Part shown: positions 26,345 to 35,115 of the stretch, in pieces
Numbering within the stretch: the stretch's first letter is position 1
Layout: every line of letters begins with the position of its first letter
Assembly: GCF_001590685.1 (NCBI RefSeq)
Contig: NZ_CP014616.1
Location: 84,501 to 148,500, forward strand
Direction of reading: 5' to 3'
Length of the DNA: 64,000 bases
Source of the DNA: Sporosarcina psychrophila
Lineage (GTDB): Bacteria > Bacillota > Bacilli > Bacillales_A > Planococcaceae
Notes under the pieces: generated by a model
Seen by the model: only the letters and a program-made list of their open reading frames with translations
What the model was told of the DNA's origin: nothing
Databases searched by the model: none
Made by a program: the position numbers and the translations under genes

Positions 26345-27013
26345 GTGCCAGAGATATTTATAACACTTTATGAGGTATTCATACGAACGTACCCAGGATT
26401 TTTAAAAGCTGCACTTATCACGTTGGAAATTACGGCAATTGCACTCGTGCTAGGTACTGCACTAGGTATAGTTTTTGCATTAATGAAGATATCCAAATCA
26501 AAAATTTTACAGACAATCGCAAACCTGTATATTACTTTAATTCGGGGGACTCCGCTGATTGTCCAAATCATGTTTCTCTATTACGGAATTACGAATATCG
26601 TCGTCCTATCGAATTTCTGGGCCGGTGCAATCGCGCTAGGTATTCATAATGGTGCTTATATCGCGGAAATTTTCCGGGGCGCCATACAGGGAATCGATCG
26701 CGGGCAAGAAGAAGCAAGTCTTGCGGTTGGTATGAACCGTCGGCAAGCAATGCGGAGAATTATTTTCCCACAAGCGCTTCGCCGTGCGATTCCGCCACTT
26801 GGAAACCAGTTTATAATTACCATGAAAGATTCATCACTTGTCTACGTTATTGGTGTTTCGGAAATGTTCGGACTGGCAAACAGGGAAGCGGCAGCATCAT
26901 TCCAACCATTCGAAACATTCCTAGTCGTCGGCGTTTATTATCTCGTACTTGTACTAATCTTCTCGGCACTGCTGAAATGGTATGAGAAAAAGCTGGATGT
27001 TGACAGTATATGA
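26345..27013 (+). CDS. polar amino-acid ABC transporter permease
   Basis: The 222-aa membrane protein has the HisM/GlnP pattern, with GAYIAEIFRGAIQGIDRGQEEA and the EAA coupling loop ASLAVGMNRRQAMRRIIFPQALR. A single permease probably forms a homodimer. The start is GTG with AGAGGG upstream. It is the middle gene of a three-gene import operon. Confidence 0.92.
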   Translation: MPEIFITLYEVFIRTYPGFLKAALITLEITAIALVLGTALGIVFALMKISKSKILQTIANLYITLIRGTPLIVQIMFLYYGITNIVVLSNFWAGAIALGIHNGAYIAEIFRGAIQGIDRGQEEASLAVGMNRRQAMRRIIFPQALRRAIPPLGNQFIITMKDSSLVYVIGVSEMFGLANREAAASFQPFETFLVVGVYYLVLVLIFSALLKWYEKKLDVDSI

Positions 27014-27025
27014 GGAGGAAATTAA

Positions 27026-27751
27026 ATGATTAAAACAAAAAACCTCCACAAGTCATTCGGCGATCTTGACGTGCTGAAAGGAATCGATCTAGATGTGGAG
27101 ACCGGAGAAGTTGTTGTGCTTATCGGAGTCAGCGGATCGGGTAAAAGTACGTTGCTTCGCTGTTTGAACTTCCTTGAAATGCCGAATGAAGGTGAAATTA
27201 TAATTGATGGACGACAAGTCGATCTGAAGAAAGATGACTTGTCGAATGTGCGTGCCGAAGTAGGAATGGTGTTCCAGCATTTTAACCTTTTCCCACATAA
27301 GACAGTGCTTGAAAACATCACGGAGGCACCAATCATTGTCAAAAAGATGAAGAAGGAACGCGCAGAGAAAGAGGCGCGTGTTATCTTGGAAAAAGTCGGC
27401 TTATCTGATAAAGCAGACGTCTATCCAGGTAAACTATCAGGCGGGCAAAAACAGCGTGTTGCTATTGCTCGGGCACTCGCAATGGAACCCAAAGCGCTCT
27501 TGTTCGACGAACCGACATCAGCGCTTGACCCAGAACTTGTCGGGGAAGTACTTCAAGTAATGCAGGATCTCGCCAATGAGGGTATGACGATGGTCGTTGT
27601 CACCCATGAAATGAAGTTTGCAAAAGAAGTTGCCGACCGAATTGTTATGCTGGACGAAGGCTGTATCATTGAAAATACAGATCCGCATACATTTTTCAAC
27701 CATTCGACCAACGAACGGACACGCCAATTTTTAGAGATGGTTGACGTATAA
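27026..27751 (+). CDS. polar amino-acid ABC transporter ATP-binding protein (GlnQ-like)
   Basis: The 241-aa ATPase has Walker [11 protein letters not shown]-loop [11 protein letters not shown], signature [15 protein letters not shown] and Walker [15 protein letters not shown]. It energises the upstream permease. A GGAGG site lies 7 nt before the ATG. A terminator follows, closing the operon. Confidence 0.93.
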   Translation: MIKTKNLHKSFGDLDVLKGIDLDVETGEVVVLIGVSGSGKSTLLRCLNFLEMPNEGEIIIDGRQVDLKKDDLSNVRAEVGMVFQHFNLFPHKTVLENITEAPIIVKKMKKERAEKEARVILEKVGLSDKADVYPGKLSGGQKQRVAIARALAMEPKALLFDEPTSALDPELVGEVLQVMQDLANEGMTMVVVTHEMKFAKEVADRIVMLDEGCIIENTDPHTFFNHSTNERTRQFLEMVDV

Positions 27752-27761
27752 GGCAGTGAAT

Positions 27762-27809
27762 AAAAAAGATATCCAACACCGGTGTTAGTAGGTGCGGGAT
27801 ATCTTTTTT
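27762..27809. terminator. bidirectional terminator
   Basis: AAAAAAGATATCC pairs with GGATATCTTTTTT. It lies between the amino-acid importer and the convergent rluF gene. Confidence 0.9.
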
Positions 27810-27812
27810 ATA

Positions 27813-28517
27813 TTAGCGTTTCGGTTCATAATTCAACATCTTGAACATTTCCGACAGTTCCTCGTCGGTCAAGTCACGCCACTGACCATTCGGCAAGTCA
27901 CCAAGATGGATGTTCATAATGCGCGTACGTTGTAATTTTCGAACATTATAACCAAGTGCGGAACACATGCGGCGGATTTGGCGGTTTAAGCCTTGCGTCA
28001 ATGTCATGTTGAATTTACGCGGTCCTAGTTGTTTTACTTTACATGGTTTTGTTACCGTATCTAAAATCGGGACGCCTGACTCCATCTGTCTGATGAATTC
28101 CTTCGTGATTGGTTGGTCGACAGTGACGATATATTCTTTTTCATGGCCATTTTCTTCGCGCAAGATTTCATTGACGATATCGCCGTCATTTGTCAGAAGA
28201 AGAAGTCCATCTGAGTCTTTGTCGAGTCGACCGATATGGAAAACACGTAGCGGATGATTGACGAAGTCGACGACATTACCTTTAATATGGCGTTCCGTCG
28301 TGCTAGTAATGCCAACGGGTTTATTGAGCGCAAGATAAACGAGTTGCTCTTCCGTCTTCACTAGTTTTCCATCAGCATGGACTTCGTCGCCATCTTCGAC
28401 TTTACTGCCGAGCTCGGCAAGTTGCCCGTTAATCGTAATGCGTCCATCTTCTATCCATTTATCCGCGCCACGACGGGAAACAATCCCGGCTTCGCTTAAA
28501 TACTTATTAATTCTCAT
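27813..28517 (-). CDS. rluF: RluF-type 23S rRNA pseudouridine synthase
   Basis: The 234-aa protein has an S4 RNA-binding domain ([21 protein letters not shown]), then the RsuA/RluF catalytic domain with the active Asp in [18 protein letters not shown] and the C-terminal [17 protein letters not shown]. RluF modifies the peptidyl-transferase-region uridine of 23S rRNA. ATG 28517, 8 nt after TAGGA, was chosen over ATG 28526, which abuts the site. Confidence 0.88.
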   Translation of the reverse strand: MRINKYLSEAGIVSRRGADKWIEDGRITINGQLAELGSKVEDGDEVHADGKLVKTEEQLVYLALNKPVGITSTTERHIKGNVVDFVNHPLRVFHIGRLDKDSDGLLLLTNDGDIVNEILREENGHEKEYIVTVDQPITKEFIRQMESGVPILDTVTKPCKVKQLGPRKFNMTLTQGLNRQIRRMCSALGYNVRKLQRTRIMNIHLGDLPNGQWRDLTDEELSEMFKMLNYEPKR

Positions 28518-28588
28518 GTATGTCATCCTATCTAAGAAAGTTCTTTCTTCTATTGTAGCGCGTCTACGGAAAATGTTCAAAACCGTGG

Positions 28589-28700
28589 AGTTGGTATTAG
28601 AAGTGCAGAGTTGCTATTAGAATCAAGAAGTTGACATTAGAAGTTCGAAGTTGCAATTAAAACCAAAAAGTTGCAATTAGAATTCGGAATTTGCAATCGG
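28589..28700. repeat. exact 20-bp-period tandem repeat
   Basis: AGTTG recurs at 28589, 28609, 28629, 28649 and 28669, and a variant (AATTTG) at 28689, each exactly 20 bp apart. The unit is AGTTGNNATTARAA plus six variable bases. It lies between the divergent rluF and trp transcription units. The conserved core with variable tail resembles the ~20-bp logic of the arrays at 10854 and 61990, although the core sequence differs. Confidence 0.85.
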
Positions 28701-28752
28701 CGCAAAAGAAGATGCCCCGATTTTAAATCAGATACGAATGAAACAGAAAAGA

Positions 28753-28781
28753 TTGACAACTAACTCGCCTTGTAATACGAT
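28753..28781 (+). promoter_or_regulatory. trp operon promoter
   Basis: TTGACA (28753-28758) and TACGAT (28776-28781) are separated by 17 bp. Transcription should begin near 28788, about 370 nt upstream of trpE. Confidence 0.75.
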
Positions 28782-28803
28782 GGGAATAACATTTTACCAA
28801 AGA

Positions 28804-28834
28804 CGGGCAGAAGGTACCGAGAGCGGTGCCGCCC
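28804..28834 (+). promoter_or_regulatory. 5' hairpin of the trp leader
   Basis: GGGC...GGTACCG pairs with CGGTGCC...GCCC. It lies about 16 nt from the predicted transcript start and 4 nt before the triplet run at 28839. A 5' stem-loop in this place is also a feature of the TRAP-controlled B. subtilis trp leader. Confidence 0.6.
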
Positions 28835-28838
28835 ACGA

Positions 28839-28866
28839 TAGACGAGTTGAGAAGAGCATAGCTGAG
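28839..28866 (+). promoter_or_regulatory. TRAP-like (G/U)AG triplet run in the trp leader
   Basis: TAG, GAG, GAG, GAG, TAG and GAG begin at 28839, 28844, 28849, 28854, 28859 and 28864: six triplets with exact 2-nt spacers. A further in-phase GAG is at 28884. TRAP, an 11-subunit ring, binds (G/U)AG triplets spaced by 2-3 nt when loaded with tryptophan. The run lies between the 5' hairpin and T-box Stem I. Confidence 0.6.
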
Positions 28867-28869
28867 AAA

Positions 28870-29128
28870 TTGATGAATAAGAAGAGTAGCACAGGAGCGC
28901 GATTGTAGAGAGTCAGTGGGTGGTGAAAACTGATTCGCGGCCGGTGTGAATGGACTTATGAGAGTCTACTTGAATCGTTTTTCAAGTAGGACGTGAGATC
29001 CCACGTTACGGGATGTGTCTTATGGGCACGCTAAGTGGAAGCAGCAATGCTTCAATTAGAGGTGGCAACGCGGTCTATTCCGTCCTCTGCAATCGGACTA
29101 ATCTGTCCTTTTGCAGAGGACTTTTTTT
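28870..29128 (+). promoter_or_regulatory. trp T-box: Trp T-box leader with terminator
   Basis: Stem I starts with GATGAATAAGAAGAGTAGC and includes AGAGAG and the GGGTGGTGAAA loop. The specifier loop GTGAA-TGG-ACTT presents TGG at 28951-28953, the tryptophan codon. The T-box motif AGAGGTGGCAACGCGG is at 29058-29073. The terminator is GTCCTCTGCAA (29082-29092) pairing with TTGCAGAGGAC (29111-29121) and a T-run. Uncharged tRNA-Trp should favour antitermination and expression of trpEDCFBA. Confidence 0.95.
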
Positions 29129-29139
29129 ATACCCAAAAA

Positions 29140-29177
29140 GAGGAGAGTTGAGCTGAGATGAGTAGAGAACAGACGAG
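29140..29177 (+). promoter_or_regulatory. TRAP-like triplet run over the trpE ribosome binding site and start
   Basis: GAG occurs at 29140, 29145, 29150, 29155, 29160, 29165 and 29175, with CAG at 29170: seven of eight positions at exactly 5-nt period. The run covers GAGGAG, the ATG at 29158 and the first codons. Bound TRAP would block initiation of trpE. Confidence 0.6.
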
Positions 29178-30531
29178 TTTACGGACGACAATGAAGAAGT
29201 TAAATGGGGATTCATTAACACCCATATTGATTTTCAGAAGAATGCAGGGGCAGCGAAAGTTTTTATTAGAAAGTTCTTCGAAACATGAGGGATCAGGGCG
29301 CTACTCCTTCCTTGGGATGGATCCACTGAAGTCTTATAGCGGACGCGACGGAATACTTGAAGAACATGTTTATGCTACTGGCAAGAAATATGTACACGAG
29401 GGCGATTTGTTTGTGCTGTTGAAACGATTGATGCCGCGAATTACGGATGATATCGATTTTCCTTTCACAGGCGGAGCGGTCGGCTACGTTGGTTACGGAG
29501 CGGGTTCCGACAGTGTGACGCGTTCCCATGACGATATGGGATTTCCGGATGTTAATTTTAATATTTACGAAACCATTATTATTTTCGACCATGTGTTGAA
29601 TGAAGTGACATTGCTGCATACGGAAATTAATCCGGAACAAAGTGCTCCTGATTTGGATGCACTAGCTGAAAGTATGTTGTCCGGACCGGAAAAAGAAGAG
29701 TTGGCTTTTGCGCTCTCGGATTATAGCTGTTCTGTCACACAACAACAATTTGAAGAGTTGGTACGCGAAGCAAAAGGGTATATCGAGCAAGGAGAGGCTG
29801 AGCAAATCGTACTGTCTAGGCGTTTAGTGGCGGACTTTAACGGTGATCCATTTTCATTATACCGAAAGCTAAGAAAGCGTAATCCTTCACCTTATATGTA
29901 TTATATGGAATTCGATGATCACGTTGTTTTAGGTACGTCCCCAGAAAGTATCGTAAGTGTATCGAATGGCAAAGTGATGACGAATCCAATTGCAGGGACA
30001 CGCCGACGTGGTGTAGATAAAGCAGAAGATCTAGCACTAGAAAAAGAGTTGTTGGCGGATCCAAAAGAACTAGCGGAGCACGATATGTTGGTCGAGCTTG
30101 GACGTAATGATTTGAAGAAAGTGTGCCTTCCAGATTCTGTGCAAGTCACAAGTTATATGGAAGTCGTCCGTTACGAGCATGTCATGCACATTGTATCGGA
30201 AGCAGAGGGAACATTGTCGCCAGTGCTACATTCATTGGACGCGTTAACGGCATGTCTACCGGCGGGTACGGTAACAGGTACACCGAAAAAACGAGCAATG
30301 GAATTGATTGATGAATTGGAGAAAATGGACCGGGGTATTTACGGCGGGGCAATCGGGTATATCGGTTTCAACGGTAATATGGATTTTGCGTTGACGATCC
30401 GCACGATGGTTGTGAAAGACGGTAAAGCATACGTCCAGGCAGGAGCAGGAATTGTGCAAGCGTCAGATCCAACAGCAGAATTTATGGAAACGGCCAATAA
30501 AGCCAAGTCCTTGTTGGAAGTCATTAACTAA
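29158..30531 (+). CDS. trpE: anthranilate synthase component I
   Basis: The 457-aa enzyme makes anthranilate from chorismate with ammonia supplied by a glutamine amidotransferase subunit. It shows the N-terminal feedback-site region LLESSSKHEGSGRYSFLG and the C-terminal chorismate-binding domain with PIAGTRRRG, LLADPKELAEHDMLVELGRNDL and GTVTGTPKKRAMELID. It is shorter than B. subtilis TrpE by roughly 50 residues from memory, but the core is intact. No trpG follows; the amidotransferase is probably shared with folate synthesis (PabA) elsewhere. It is the first gene of the trp operon, under T-box and probably TRAP control. Confidence 0.95.
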   Translation: MSREQTSLRTTMKKLNGDSLTPILIFRRMQGQRKFLLESSSKHEGSGRYSFLGMDPLKSYSGRDGILEEHVYATGKKYVHEGDLFVLLKRLMPRITDDIDFPFTGGAVGYVGYGAGSDSVTRSHDDMGFPDVNFNIYETIIIFDHVLNEVTLLHTEINPEQSAPDLDALAESMLSGPEKEELAFALSDYSCSVTQQQFEELVREAKGYIEQGEAEQIVLSRRLVADFNGDPFSLYRKLRKRNPSPYMYYMEFDDHVVLGTSPESIVSVSNGKVMTNPIAGTRRRGVDKAEDLALEKELLADPKELAEHDMLVELGRNDLKKVCLPDSVQVTSYMEVVRYEHVMHIVSEAEGTLSPVLHSLDALTACLPAGTVTGTPKKRAMELIDELEKMDRGIYGGAIGYIGFNGNMDFALTIRTMVVKDGKAYVQAGAGIVQASDPTAEFMETANKAKSLLEVIN

Positions 30532-30551
30532 ATCGATGATGAATTGATTAT

Positions 30552-30608
30552 GAGAAAGAGCAGAGCAGAGGAGAGATTGAGATGAGAAGTTTTGTTAGAA
30601 GAGTAGAG
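30552..30608 (+). promoter_or_regulatory. TRAP-like triplet run over the trpD ribosome binding site and start
   Basis: (G/U)AG triplets begin at 30552, 30558, 30563, 30568, 30573, 30579, 30584, 30596, 30601 and 30606. All but one gap are 2-3 nt. The run spans the intergenic region, the GAGGAGAG ribosome binding site and the ATG at 30582, so TRAP binding would hinder trpD translation. Confidence 0.55.
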
Positions 30609-31613
30609 TTGGGCGAGCATTTAATGTATGAAGAAATGGTGGAAGCTTCTAAGTTGATGTTTAATGAACAAACCGCATCGCAGGACATAGTCGATTTCCT
30701 TGTGGCGTTGTCACGAAAAGAAGAAACGGCCCATGAAGTAGCGGCTCTTGCTTCGGTTATGAAATCGTTCGCGCTGCGGGTAAATGTTCCACGGGAAACA
30801 TTTATGGATAACTGCGGAACAGGCGGAGACGGCTCAAATACGTTCAATATTAGTACGGCATCCGCGTTCGTATTGGCAGGAGCCGGCGCATCCATCGCTA
30901 AGCATGGTAATCGGAAAGTTTCGAGTGCCGCGGGAAGTTCTGATGTATTGGAAGCCCTTGGCATTCATATAGACTTCAGCTTAGATGAAACCATCGAACT
31001 TCTTCAACAGGAAGGAATCACCTTCTTATATGCGCCAAATGTTCATCCGAAAATGAAACGAATTGGTGCAATCCGGCAGCAAATTGGCAAGCCGACTATC
31101 TTTAATCTAGTAGGTCCTTTGACAAATCCAATCCCATTGAAAACACAGTTCACGGGTATTAACAGACCGGACTTCACGATGGAATACGCATCCGTATTGC
31201 GCATGCTTGGCAGAGAGCGGGCAATTGTCGTATCGGGCGCGGGGGGAATGGACGAAGCGTCACTTGCGGGACAAAATGCATTTGTCCTTCTTGATAAAGG
31301 CGATTTGATCCCATTTTCGCTGACAGCAGATGATGTGGGGCTTGCATATGCTCCGATTTCAGCTATACGTGGAGGCGATGCGAAGGAAAATGCTGCAACC
31401 ATTCGGGCGATTTTCAATGGACGACGCGGTCCTCATTTCGATACAGTCGTTTTCAATGCAGGCATCGGATTATTTGCAAATGGGCGAGCAGCGACAATTC
31501 AAGAGGGCGTAAAACAGGCGACTGAAAGTATTTTATCTGGCAAAGCATTGCAAAAGCTTGACGCTGTCGTAGCATTCAGTCAGAAAATCGGTGCAAAGGC
31601 GGTGGCAAGATGA
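30582..31613 (+). CDS. trpD: anthranilate phosphoribosyltransferase
   Basis: The 343-aa enzyme joins anthranilate to PRPP. Key blocks are DNCGTGGDGSNTFNIST (PRPP-binding glycine loop), KHGNRKVSSAAGSSDVLEALG and NLVGPLTNP. It begins 50 bp after trpE, in an unusually GAG-rich gap that looks like a TRAP site. It ends in an ATGA overlap with trpC. A parS-like 16-mer (30785-30800) lies inside the coding sequence. Confidence 0.95.
   Translation: MRSFVRRVELGEHLMYEEMVEASKLMFNEQTASQDIVDFLVALSRKEETAHEVAALASVMKSFALRVNVPRETFMDNCGTGGDGSNTFNISTASAFVLAGAGASIAKHGNRKVSSAAGSSDVLEALGIHIDFSLDETIELLQQEGITFLYAPNVHPKMKRIGAIRQQIGKPTIFNLVGPLTNPIPLKTQFTGINRPDFTMEYASVLRMLGRERAIVVSGAGGMDEASLAGQNAFVLLDKGDLIPFSLTADDVGLAYAPISAIRGGDAKENAATIRAIFNGRRGPHFDTVVFNAGIGLFANGRAATIQEGVKQATESILSGKALQKLDAVVAFSQKIGAKAVAR
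30785..30800. promoter_or_regulatory. parS-like 16-mer within trpD
   Basis: TGTTCCACGGGAAACA differs by one base from TGTTCCACGTGAAACA, the Bacillus ParB site. It encodes part of NVPRETF in trpD, so chance or codon constraint is possible. Confidence 0.3.
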
Positions 31614-32398
31614 CGATTTTAGACAAGATTTTACACGAGAAACGGTTTGAAGTACAAGACATGTTGGCAGAGCAGGATGTACGACAAGAAGCACGTCCAG
31701 CGCGTCCGTCTTTATTCAACAAGCTATATAAAACAGAGCATTTGCAAGTCATCGCGGAAATGAAGCGCGCATCTCCTTCGAAGGGGCTTATCGCGGAAGG
31801 CGCTGATCCCGTTGCACAGGCAATTTCTTACCATCGCGCAGGTGCAGCGTGCATCTCTGTATTGACGGATAGTCACTTTTTCAAGGGGTCATTCGAAGAC
31901 CTAGCAGCTGTCGCAGACAATGTTCCTATTCCGTTGCTATGCAAGGATTTTATCATCCATCCTGTACAGATTGACCGAGCAAAAAGGGCCGGAGCCTCTG
32001 TCATCCTGTTGATTGTTGCTGCACTAACTGAAGATGAACTCGCTGAATTTCATGCCTACGCGCTACAATCTGGCTTGGAAGTATTGGTAGAAGTACATGA
32101 TGAGGCTGAACTGAAACGCGCAATTGCCATCAACGCAAAATTGATTGGTGTAAATAATCGTGATCTTCGTACATTTAAAGTGGATTTAAAGAGAACAGAA
32201 GAGATTGCAGCCCTGTTTCCGTTCGATGAAGAACGTGTCCTCATCAGCGAAAGTGGTATCTGGGAATCGGAAGATGCGTTATTTGTAGCAGATGCTGGCG
32301 CAAGTGCAGTGCTCGTTGGCGAATCGTTAATGCGAAGTGGTGAAGTCGCTACAGCTATCCAATCACTGCAAGTCGCATTACCGAGGGTAGTCCGATGA
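31610..32398 (+). CDS. trpC: indole-3-glycerol phosphate synthase
   Basis: The 262-aa (beta/alpha)8 barrel protein has the catalytic motifs VIAEMKRASPSKG, LLCKDFIIHPVQID, VEVHDEAEL and GVNNRDLRTFKVDL. It converts CdRP to indole-3-glycerol phosphate with loss of CO2 and water. It overlaps trpD and trpF by 4 bp on each side, so the three are translationally coupled. Confidence 0.95.
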   Translation: MTILDKILHEKRFEVQDMLAEQDVRQEARPARPSLFNKLYKTEHLQVIAEMKRASPSKGLIAEGADPVAQAISYHRAGAACISVLTDSHFFKGSFEDLAAVADNVPIPLLCKDFIIHPVQIDRAKRAGASVILLIVAALTEDELAEFHAYALQSGLEVLVEVHDEAELKRAIAINAKLIGVNNRDLRTFKVDLKRTEEIAALFPFDEERVLISESGIWESEDALFVADAGASAVLVGESLMRSGEVATAIQSLQVALPRVVR

Positions 32399-33009
32399 CG
32401 AAGGTAAAAATTTGTGGACTAATGGAATCACAACACGTGAAAACGGCAGTCGATGCTGGAGTAGATGCAATCGGCTTTGTCTTTGCTCCAAGCCGACGAC
32501 AAGTGACAATTGCCAAAGCGCAAGAGTTGGCAAAGAATATTCCACCTGGAGTGCTGAAGATAGGGGTATTTGTTGATGCATCACAAGATGATATTGAGCA
32601 AACTTTCCGAGAAGTACCGCTAGATTTTGTTCAATTTCATGGTGATGAAAGTTCAGATTTCATCGAAAAAGTCGGACTTCCTTCCATTAAAGTGTTATCA
32701 GTTTACAGTGATGAAGATGCAAAGCGATTCGCACACTATGAAACAGACTACTTTTTGTTTGATACACCTGGAACGGACTTTAAAGGTGGAAGCGGAAAAA
32801 CTTTTGATTGGCAACTAATGAAAGATGCTGGTGTACAATCGGACAAAGTTATTCTGGCGGGTGGACTGAACGCGGATAATGTTGCACAAGCAATCAGGAT
32901 GGTACATCCATATATGGTGGACGTTTCAAGCGGAGTAGAAGTTATGAGAAGAAAAGATGACAAGTTGATTCGCGCATTCATTAAAGCAGTCAAAGATGAG
33001 GAGAGATAA
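32395..33009 (+). CDS. trpF: phosphoribosylanthranilate isomerase
   Basis: The 204-aa barrel protein has the active-site Cys in KVKICGL, the VFAPSRRQVT loop, VQFHGDE and the phosphate-binding ILAGGLNADNV. It performs the Amadori rearrangement of PRA to CdRP. It starts in an ATGA overlap with trpC and ends 3 bp before trpB. Confidence 0.95.
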   Translation: MTKVKICGLMESQHVKTAVDAGVDAIGFVFAPSRRQVTIAKAQELAKNIPPGVLKIGVFVDASQDDIEQTFREVPLDFVQFHGDESSDFIEKVGLPSIKVLSVYSDEDAKRFAHYETDYFLFDTPGTDFKGGSGKTFDWQLMKDAGVQSDKVILAGGLNADNVAQAIRMVHPYMVDVSSGVEVMRRKDDKLIRAFIKAVKDEER

Positions 33010-33012
33010 GCA

Positions 33013-34227
33013 ATGGTACAAGAATTGGGTGCAACTCAAACTACACAGGCAGGACGATATGGACGATTTGGTGGGCAGTTTGTTCCTGAAACATTAATGA
33101 CAGCACTTATCGAACTGGAAGCTGCTTATGATGATGCGATTGCCGATCCAGCTTTCACGGACAAAGTAAATTATTACTTAAAGGATTTTGTCGGACGGGA
33201 GACGCCGCTGTACTTTGCAGAAAGACTTACTAAAGAAGCGGGCGGTGCGAAGATTTATCTCAAACGGGAAGATTTAAACCATACCGGCGCACATAAAATT
33301 AATAATACGGTTGGGCAGGCACTCCTTGCGATGCGCATGGGCAAAAAGAAAATCGTTGCGGAAACCGGGGCGGGTCAGCACGGAGTAGCGACAGCAACAG
33401 TATGTGCTTTGTTTAATCTCGAATGCGTTATTTACATGGGGAAAGAAGATATTCGCAGGCAGGAATTGAATGTGTTCCGTATGGAGTTACTTGGAGCGAA
33501 AGTCGTTTCAGTCGATAAAGGATCAGGCACACTGAAAGATGCAGTCAATGAGGCGCTGCGTTACTGGGTGGCAAATGTAGAAGACACGCATTATATATTA
33601 GGATCTGCGCTTGGTCCGCATCCATTCCCGAGAATTGTTCGTGATTTCCAACGTGTAATCGGTGTGGAAACGAGAGGACAAATTATGGAGAAAGAAGGGC
33701 GTTTGCCGGATGCAATTGTGGCGTGCATCGGCGGTGGGAGTAATGCAATCGGCATGTTCCATCCTTTTATTGATGATGAAGACGTTGCTTTGTATGGTGT
33801 TGAGGCGGCGGGAAGTGGTATTGAAACAGGACTTCACGCAGCTGCAATTGCGGATGGCAAAGAAGGCGTTCTACACGGAGCATATATGTATGTATTGCAA
33901 GACGCCGATGGATTTATCCAGGAGGCGCATTCCATTTCAGCGGGTCTCGATTACCCCGCAGTTGGTCCGGAACATAGCCATTTACATGATATCGGGCGCG
34001 TTACATACTCGTCTGTCACGGATGCGGGTGCATTGGAAGGATTGCAGTTATTGGCGAAAGTGGAAGGAATCATCCCTGCCCTTGAAAGTGCACATGCGGT
34101 TCACTATGCAGTCGAATTGGCAGGTACGATGGGGGAGGAAGAAATTCTCGTTATTTGCCTTTCAGGACGTGGCGATAAAGATGTCCAAACGGTACGCGAT
34201 GCTTTAGGAGGTGGCTTGAATGACTAA
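33013..34227 (+). CDS. trpB: tryptophan synthase beta chain
   Basis: The 404-aa PLP enzyme shows [13 protein letters not shown], the PLP-lysine motif [24 protein letters not shown], the phosphate-binding [10 protein letters not shown] and a C-terminal CLSGRGDKD. It condenses indole with serine. It has an internal channel shared with TrpA, whose gene overlaps by 8 bp. Confidence 0.96.
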   Translation: MVQELGATQTTQAGRYGRFGGQFVPETLMTALIELEAAYDDAIADPAFTDKVNYYLKDFVGRETPLYFAERLTKEAGGAKIYLKREDLNHTGAHKINNTVGQALLAMRMGKKKIVAETGAGQHGVATATVCALFNLECVIYMGKEDIRRQELNVFRMELLGAKVVSVDKGSGTLKDAVNEALRYWVANVEDTHYILGSALGPHPFPRIVRDFQRVIGVETRGQIMEKEGRLPDAIVACIGGGSNAIGMFHPFIDDEDVALYGVEAAGSGIETGLHAAAIADGKEGVLHGAYMYVLQDADGFIQEAHSISAGLDYPAVGPEHSHLHDIGRVTYSSVTDAGALEGLQLLAKVEGIIPALESAHAVHYAVELAGTMGEEEILVICLSGRGDKDVQTVRDALGGGLND

Positions 34228-35008
34228 GCAAGACTTAACTAACGCGATTACTGATTGTGTAACCCGAGGCGATAAAGCATTTGTGCCCTACATAATGGCG
34301 GGCGACGGCGGTCTTGAAACGATTAAGAAAAACATATTATTTCTCCAACAAACAGGTGTGACTGCAATCGAACTGGGTATTCCTTTTTCGGATCCGGTCG
34401 CAGATGGCCCAGTGATTGAACAAGCGGGAGAACGAGCACTTGCTAAAGGGGTAACACTTCGTAAGGTATTGAAAGAACTCACTTTATTCAAGGATGAAGT
34501 CACTGTTCCGCTTGTAATCATGACTTATTTGAATCCGATTTTGAGCTATGGCATTGATCAATTTGCGAAGGATTGCCAGAACAGCGGTATCAGTGGACTT
34601 ATTGTGCCTGACTTGCCACACGAAGAAAGTGGACTATTGCAGAATTCTCTTACAAAATCCGAGATTGCACTCATTCCACTAGTCTCGCTAACGAGCCCAC
34701 CAGAACGGATTAAGAAAATAACAGCGGCAGCTGAAGGCTTTGTGTACGCAGTGACGGTAAACGGTATTACAGGGGTGCGGGATGGATTTGGCGATGATCT
34801 TGCTGCCCATTTGGAGCAGCTGAAAGCGGTAAGTCCTGTCCCTGTACTAGCAGGGTTCGGTATTTCAACACCTGAACAGGTCCGGTCAATTGGTGCACTT
34901 GCAGACGGAGTCATTGTTGGAAGTGCGATTGTTGCTGCTTTTCATAGAAATGACTTGACGTCAGTCGAGGCATTAGTAAAAATGTCGAAAAAAGAAATAT
35001 ATAGTTAA
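34220..35008 (+). CDS. trpA: tryptophan synthase alpha chain
   Basis: The 262-aa barrel protein has [21 protein letters not shown] with the catalytic Glu/Asp, IVPDLPHEE and the phosphate-binding [10 protein letters not shown] and GVIVGSAIV. It cleaves indole-3-glycerol phosphate. It is the last gene of the trp operon and is followed by a terminator. Confidence 0.96.
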   Translation: MTKQDLTNAITDCVTRGDKAFVPYIMAGDGGLETIKKNILFLQQTGVTAIELGIPFSDPVADGPVIEQAGERALAKGVTLRKVLKELTLFKDEVTVPLVIMTYLNPILSYGIDQFAKDCQNSGISGLIVPDLPHEESGLLQNSLTKSEIALIPLVSLTSPPERIKKITAAAEGFVYAVTVNGITGVRDGFGDDLAAHLEQLKAVSPVPVLAGFGISTPEQVRSIGALADGVIVGSAIVAAFHRNDLTSVEALVKMSKKEIYS

Positions 35009-35059
35009 GAAAAACGCCCTTCCTTGCGTGAGAAATCACACGAGGAGGGGCGTTTCTTA
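35007..35059 (+). terminator. trp operon terminator
   Basis: AAGAAAAACGCCCTTCCT pairs with GAGGAGGGGCGTTTCTT with a loop of about 18 nt. The T-run is short. Confidence 0.75.
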
Positions 35060-35115
35060 TACAGTGATGCTGCTTTGTCGTATAGTGCTAGAATAGGGTT
35101 GTACAGTTTCTATTT

